From Solirubrobacteraceae bacterium (GTDB taxonomy: Bacteria; Actinomycetota; Thermoleophilia; Solirubrobacterales; Solirubrobacteraceae): a DNA stretch of 64,000 bases. The notes beneath the pieces were generated by a model that saw nothing but the letters and a program-made list of their open reading frames with translations, did not search any database and was not told the origin of the DNA. The stretch is taken from positions 203,159 through 267,158 of the forward strand of contig JANWIP010000005.1 in assembly GCA_025449845.1 (NCBI GenBank), in the 5' to 3' direction. The translations under genes and the position numbers were made by a program. Below are positions 60,645 through 64,000 of the stretch, one piece after another (within the stretch, counting starts at the first letter, position 1; the number at the start of each line of letters is the position of its first letter).

Positions 60645-60962
60645 ATGACGAGTGCGAACATCCGGATCTTTCGTGCTAGGCGCTGGCTGTGGGGTGCGAG
60701 GGCGTTCAAAGTTGTTCTCGATGGTGTGGTGATCGGGCGCATACGGACCGGTCATCACGAGCAATTCGAGGTTGCTAGTGGCAGTCACGAGCTGCAGGTT
60801 CAGATTGACTTCTCAAAGAGCTCAGAGCTTCTCGTCGAGCTTGCGCCTGGCGAGAGCGCTCAGTTTCTTTGTGACGGCGGCCAATTGATTACCTGGTTAC
60901 GCCGAGTTATAGGCCGCCAGCCAAGAATCACCCTCGTCAAGGACATGGCAGATAGGGCTTGA
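60645..60962 (+). CDS. Small hypothetical beta-rich protein
   Basis: 105 residues, not recognised. It starts MTSANIRIFRARRWLWGARA and continues with alternating beta-like segments (FKVVLDGVVIGRIRTGHHEQ, FEVASGSHELQVQIDFSKSS, ELLVELAPGESAQFLC), resembling a PEGA-like or carrier beta-sandwich. No signal peptide. Codon use has more A/T in third positions than neighbours, which fits the accessory region that follows. The 174-base gap before it holds nothing clear. Confidence 0.55.
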   Translation: MTSANIRIFRARRWLWGARAFKVVLDGVVIGRIRTGHHEQFEVASGSHELQVQIDFSKSSELLVELAPGESAQFLCDGGQLITWLRRVIGRQPRITLVKDMADRA

Positions 60963-61229
60963 TAGGCCGCGTTAGCCTCAATCTGAGAAGCCGCCGCCGA
61001 AAAAGACCGGGCCGCTCCGGCTTGGGGAGCTGTCGCTCCTCTCATCTCAGGCAACTAAGCGCCTCTGACGACAGCCCCGGGGGGCGCTATCGCGCCTCTC
61101 GGGCGTATGGCCCGCTTGAGCGAGCGAGCGCGAGGCGCGGGAAGACAGAGGCTCCGGCTACAAATGGCCCGTTACGCCGAAACACGGCATTCCAGGCATC
61201 TTGAAGCCCAAGCCAAAACCGTCCACGAG

Positions 61230-61264
61230 AGAGGCGACGACCGGAATCGAACCGGTGTAGACGG
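61230..61264. repeat. att-like copy: displaced 3' part of tRNA-Cys
   Basis: 35 bases identical to 63169-63203, the 3' part of the tRNA-Cys gene (anticodon-stem 3' strand, variable loop, T-arm, acceptor 3' strand and two flanking bases). This is the pattern left by tRNA-targeted integration and marks the distal end of the element. The 5' half of a tRNA is absent here, so it is not a gene. The 267 bases before it (60963-61229) show no other feature. Confidence 0.88.
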
Positions 61265-61267
61265 GAG

Positions 61268-61972
61268 TTGCTCGCCGCCAAGCGCACGTCCGACACCCTC
61301 AACCACCATCGGCGCGTGGTGCGAGGCGTGTTGGGGATACACCCGTCGAGTCCGGCGCTCGCATGGCCGTGGAGCGCCAGCATGACCGAGAGCGAGGGCA
61401 AGCTGCGTTTCTACACCCCCGAGCAGGTGCGCAAGCTGATCGCCGCGGCGCGCTCCCCGGAAGATGGGGCGATCTTCACGCTGGCGAGCGAGGCCGGACC
61501 GCGGCTCAGCGAGATTCGCGCTTTGAAGGTCGGCAACGTTGATTTCGATGTAGGCGTGGTGCGGATCGAGGACGGCTATACGAGGATGGGGGGCCACGCT
61601 GGCACTAAGGGCAGGCGCGTACGGTCGGTGCCGATGAGCGACAACGTGCGTGCCACGCTGCGTCCGTTCTGCGAGGGAAAGGCGACGGAGGCGTTGGTGT
61701 TCGAGCACCAGTACAAGCCAGGCGAGCCGATCTGCGGCAGCAACCTCTACCGTCGCTTTATCAGTGCGGCCGAGCGCTCGGGATTGCCGCACATTTCCTT
61801 TCATGACCTACGCCACTCCTTCGGAACCCAGGCGATCCGCGCCTTCAACATCTACGAGGTGCAGCGCATGATGGGCCACCGGAGCATCACGACGACCGAG
61901 CGCTACCTGCACTACGCTCCCGACCCAGACGCTGCGGCGAAGCTGTCTCGGTTATGGAGCAAGGAAGACTGA
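61268..61972 (+). pseudogene. Tyrosine recombinase/integrase, N-terminally truncated
   Basis: Phage-type integrase, probably inactive. The catalytic domain looks complete: Arg in GPRLSEIRALKVGNVDF, the HxxR box in HDLRHSFGTQ, the second His in MMGHRSITT and the nucleophile Tyr in TTERYLHYAPD. The N-terminal DNA-binding domains are missing: only the end of the core-binding domain (TSDTLNHHRRVVRGVLG) remains, and the frame continues without any start codon back through the att repeat to a stop at 61202. Translation could only start at TTG 61268 or ATG 61381. A full-length integrase has about 370-400 residues; this has at most 234. Confidence 0.8.
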
Positions 61973-62650
61973 CCGTGGAGCCACCGGGACAGCCGCAACA
62001 AGGTTTCGAGGGTTTCCGGGATAGTCCAGATGCGCCGTTCTACCGGTCTGGGGCGATGTCCCCGCAGGAGACCTGGGCGGAGGCCACACGTCGTCTGACG
62101 CGAGTCTTGGATGCAGCCACCATCGACGCCGAGCGTCGTGCGACTCCGATGGCGGTCGAGCGCATCTGCGGCTGGCATCGAGCGATCTTCCTGACAACGT
62201 TCGAGTCTCACGCCGGAAGGGTGCGTGAGGATCATGAGTCGGTCGAGTTCGGCGTTCCCGTCGAGATCCGTGGCGAGATGCGGGATTGGCCCGTGCGAGG
62301 GAACGATAGGTCGGTCTGCGATCTTGGAGGATCTGCGCGCGGCGTGCGAGGCGTTCAACACGAGTAGAGCTGCGCTGCGAACTCGCTACGGCATGGTCAA
62401 AGCCATCGAGGGCGCCACCCCCTCCGCTGAGCTCTACGCGGCGATCCTCAAGACGCACCCGTTCCCCGACGGCAACCTGCGCTCGGCGTATGTAGCACTG
62501 ATCGTCGGCCTGGCCTCGGTCGGGTTGCCCGCGGTCGACTTCCGGGCTGTTCTGGACCGTCATGACGAATGCTTGGGATGGGCGATGCGCGACGATGCGC
62601 GAAGGACGATCGATCCGCTGGCGAGGCTGATCGTGGAACTGATGGCATGA
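61954..62650 (+). pseudogene. Fic/DOC-family gene with frameshift
   Basis: Fic proteins transfer AMP or related groups to target proteins. The N-terminal part is in one frame (61954 to about 62310): ERICGWHRAIFLTTFESHAG then RVREDHESVEFGVPVEI, matching the Fic 'H..LF......AG..R....I.FG' pattern. The C-terminal part continues in the next frame (to 62650): SAILEDLRAACEAFN, then HPFPDGNLRSAYVALIVGLA, the catalytic HxFx(D/E)GNxR loop with Gly replaced by Leu. A single-base shift around 62305-62325 splits them. Unless sequencing error, the gene is broken. It overlaps the end of the integrase by 19 bases. Confidence 0.72.
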
Positions 62651-62690
62651 AGTTGGCGCCAGCTGGTTCTCGCGCTACCCTTGGTAGGCG

Positions 62691-62888
62691 ATGGAGATGA
62701 TCCACTATGAGGATCTGGATATGCCCGAGGGACGCTGCGTAGCCGACGGCAATGGCATACGGCCGTGGGATGAGAGCACCGCAGCGGAGCTTGCGCTCAC
62801 AGGCATGCTGCTCTCCCAGGGCGCAAAGCGCGCCCAGACGATGCTCGATGCCGCCGACGCGCGCGAGCTCGCCCCGACACGACCGTAG
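62691..62888 (+). CDS. Small hypothetical open frame within the element
   Basis: 65 residues starting MEMIHYEDLDMPEGRCVADG, ending with helical ALTGMLLSQGAKRAQTMLDA. Not recognised; could be a remnant or a small accessory protein. GGCGATGG precedes it without a clear ribosome binding site. The following 280 bases up to the tRNA show no feature. Confidence 0.3.
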   Translation: MEMIHYEDLDMPEGRCVADGNGIRPWDESTAAELALTGMLLSQGAKRAQTMLDAADARELAPTRP

Positions 62889-63168
62889 TCCCGGTTCGCG
62901 CGGTGCCATCCGGGGCCGGCGGCTGTGTACGGCTCGCTCCGTGCTTCGCTGGCCTGGCTGATAGGCAGCGCGACTCCAAGCGAACGCCATCGCCAAAGTT
63001 TTGGCACGGGCCGGAGCAAGCAACGCACGACAGGGGTACCCGGGAGCCTCGTGGCGCCGTGTCTATCATCTTTGTCGCTAGGGGAGCCTTTGGGGAGCCT
63101 AAGACGCTAGTCCGCACGCTTCCAGCGAGCATTATGCTGTAACCGGCTTCTTTACTTGTGATTCGTCC

Positions 63169-63203
63169 AGAGGCGACGACCGGAATCGAACCGGTGTAGA
63201 CGG
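63169..63203. repeat. att-like copy within intact tRNA-Cys
   Basis: Exact 35-base match of 61230-61264; here it is part of the complete tRNA-Cys gene and marks the tRNA-proximal end of the element. Confidence 0.88.
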
Positions 63204-63241
63204 CTTTGCAGGCCGCTGCGTAGCCACTCCGCCACGTCGCC
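63171..63241 (-). tRNA. tRNA-Cys(GCA)
   Basis: Complete cloverleaf on the minus strand: acceptor GGCGACG/CGTCGCC, D-arm GCGG/ACGC (with one mismatch), anticodon arm GCGGC-CTGCAAA-GCCGT with anticodon GCA, T-arm ACCGG-TTCGATT-CCGGT, discriminator T as usual for tRNA-Cys. No CCA encoded. Its 3' half is the integration site. Confidence 0.95.
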
Positions 63242-63336
63242 AAGACGCTCTTAGCCTAGCGGCCAGGAGGCGCTAGAGCGACCTCACCGAGCCTGCCCGC
63301 AGCGGGCTCTAGCTGCTTATGCGCGGCTTCGTATCC

Positions 63337-63387
63337 CGTTAGCAAGCTTTTCGGGTTTCGTTAGCAGCAATTTCAGGACGCGTTAGC
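63337..63387. promoter_or_regulatory. Three CGTTAGC sites at exact 22-bp spacing
   Basis: CGTTAGC occurs at 63337-63343, 63359-63365 and 63381-63387. The period is 22 bp, about two helical turns, so all three face the same side of the DNA. The last copy is 51 bases before the HtrA-like start. This looks like an operator array. Between tRNA-Cys and the array lies an inverted repeat CTAGAGC (63273) / GCTCTAG (63306) and a CCCGC-A-GCGGG hairpin. Confidence 0.65.
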
Positions 63388-63438
63388 GCCCGTACACGAG
63401 CGGCGCGCACACTGAGTCCCCGATCTCGGAGGTATCTC

Positions 63439-63885
63439 GTGAAGCGTCTCTTTCTCCCCATAGTGACTGCCGTGCTAGCAGGAGCGCTGGGCGCCAGTGC
63501 GTTCTTCATCGCTTCCGGTGGCTCAAACGGCCGACGGGTAACCACAGGCACGACCGTCTCCTCAGCGACCGGCTCGACCGCTGGTGTCAGGCGGGAGGTG
63601 TCATCCAGGACACTCACGGCGACCCAGATCTACCAGCAAGATTCATCCGGGGTTGTCTCGATCAAGGCTGTCACCGCCGGTGGAGAGGACACGGGGACGG
63701 GGATTGTGCTCAACGGCGAAGGATTGATCCTCACTAATAGCCATGTGATCGCCGAAGGCACGAGCATCACCGTGAGCCCCGGCAAGGCCTCGAATCTGGC
63801 GCGGACGGCGACGGTTGTCGGCGCCGATGCCGACAGCGATCTTGCGCTGATCAAGGTCAACCCCTCGGTGATGGGGTCCCGGTGA
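63439..63885 (+). pseudogene. HtrA/DegP-like serine protease, truncated by IS insertion
   Basis: Membrane-anchored trypsin-like protease missing most of its catalytic domain. Residues 3-26 are a signal anchor, followed by a Thr/Ser-rich linker; the protease domain starts at QIYQQDSSGVVSIKAV, with the catalytic His in ILTNSHVIAEGT and Asp in DADSDLALIKVNP. After VNPS (base 63867) the sequence leaves the family and hits a stop after six further codons; the Ser site (GNSGG) and PDZ domain are lost. The break coincides with the IS boundary. GGAGG precedes the start (GTG at 63439) by about 5 bases. Confidence 0.82.
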
Positions 63886-64000
63886 GTGGTTCAGGGGTTA
63901 TGCGTGTTCTGGTTGGTTTTGTTTGTTCTCTGTCTCGATGGCTGCGTATTCGCTGGGTGTGAGCCCGCGGAGTGCTGAGTGTGGCCTGTAGGTGTTGTAC
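63869..64000 (-). mobile_element. IS3-type insertion sequence, left part only
   Basis: Sequence from about 63869 to the right edge does not belong to the protease gene and codes on the minus strand for the end of a DDE transposase. The probable element end starts TGATGGGGTCCCGG. The other end and the target duplication lie outside the window. Confidence 0.7.
63898..64000 (-). CDS. IS3-family transposase, C-terminal fragment
   Basis: Read on the minus strand from the window edge: YNTYRPHSALRGLTPSEYAA then IETENKQNQPEHA and a TAA stop at 63900-63898. The YN..RPHSAL.GLTP.EY pattern is the diagnostic C-terminal end of IS3/IS481-type DDE transposases. Only the last 33 residues are in the window, so subgroup and integrity cannot be judged. 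Confidence 0.85.
   Translation of the reverse strand, partial: YNTYRPHSALRGLTPSEYAAIETENKQNQPEHA

Larger units (their letters stand above)
61230..63203. mobile_element. Small degenerate integrative element at tRNA-Cys
   Basis: About 1.9 kb bounded by 35-bp direct repeats of the tRNA-Cys 3' end. It contains a tyrosine recombinase lacking its N-terminus, a frameshifted Fic-like gene and a small open frame. The intact tRNA is at the right end, with the element lying on its 3' side, as expected for integration that restores the tRNA. It is likely a deletion remnant of a larger island, since the recombinase frame runs straight into the left repeat. Confidence 0.75.

Noticed and set aside
61230..61264. 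A second tRNA-Cys gene
   Set aside because: Only the 3' part is present; no acceptor 5' strand, D-arm or anticodon precedes or follows it.
1..64000. CRISPR arrays, rRNA genes or a replication origin
   Set aside because: No regularly spaced repeats with unique spacers, no rRNA-like stretch and no DnaA-box cluster were seen.

Overview
The window reads as a chromosome segment of a high-GC, flagellated, Gram-positive-type bacterium, most likely an actinobacterium of the Thermoleophilia/Solirubrobacterales kind. This is an inference from GC-rich codon use, a flagellum lacking the outer-membrane ring genes (flgA, flgH, flgI), a cydABDC oxidase locus and a c-di-AMP riboswitch on a cell-wall hydrolase. 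There is no rRNA gene to confirm it.

Positions 1-34.7 kb are a nearly complete flagellar cluster in two arms. The minus arm runs from GT-TPR glycosyltransferase, flaG, fliD, fliS and a fliT-like gene through flgB, flgC, fliE-fliI, fliJ, a lytic transglycosylase, fliK, flgD, a TIGR02530-like gene, flgE, flbD, motA, motB, fliL, fliN, fliM and fliO-fliR to flhB, flhA, flhF. The plus arm runs from the sigma factor fliA through flgF, flgG, flgJ (rod part), flgN, flgK, flgL and fliW to csrA. Most genes overlap by 4 bases or lie within 30 bases. Seven places carry the pattern TAAAG-like, 11-12 bases, then (G)CCGAT-like: before fliO, fliJ, flgB, fliS, flaG, fliA and flgF. They look like a FliA (sigma-28 type) regulon. 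A small winged-helix regulator on the opposite strand separates fliI from fliJ and has palindromic sites in its upstream region. Flagellin, flgM, flhG and chemotaxis genes are not in the window.

Positions 34.7-47 kb are mixed housekeeping: an enoyl-CoA hydratase-like gene, a cupredoxin lipoprotein, tRNA-Gly(GCC), two tandem fluoride channel genes, dprA and comM, a three-repeat peptidoglycan-binding NlpC/P60 hydrolase under a ydaO-type c-di-AMP riboswitch, a SCO1-like copper protein, a PAS-PAS-GGDEF diguanylate cyclase, a cation/proton antiporter and a three-gene b6-type cytochrome b locus.

Positions 47.2-60.5 kb form one long plus-strand set: zwf, a GH15 glucoamylase/trehalase-like enzyme, a GMC oxidoreductase with a cysteine cluster, NDH-2, cydD, cydC, cydA, cydB and an aldose 1-epimerase. 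The content couples glucose release and oxidation to quinone reduction and the cytochrome bd oxidase.

Positions 60.5-64 kb are accessory. A 35-bp perfect repeat of the 3' half of tRNA-Cys(GCA) brackets about 1.9 kb holding an N-terminally truncated tyrosine recombinase and a frameshifted Fic-like gene. Beyond the intact tRNA-Cys, a HtrA-like protease gene with three CGTTAGC sites at exact 22-bp spacing upstream is cut by an IS3-type element that runs off the right edge.
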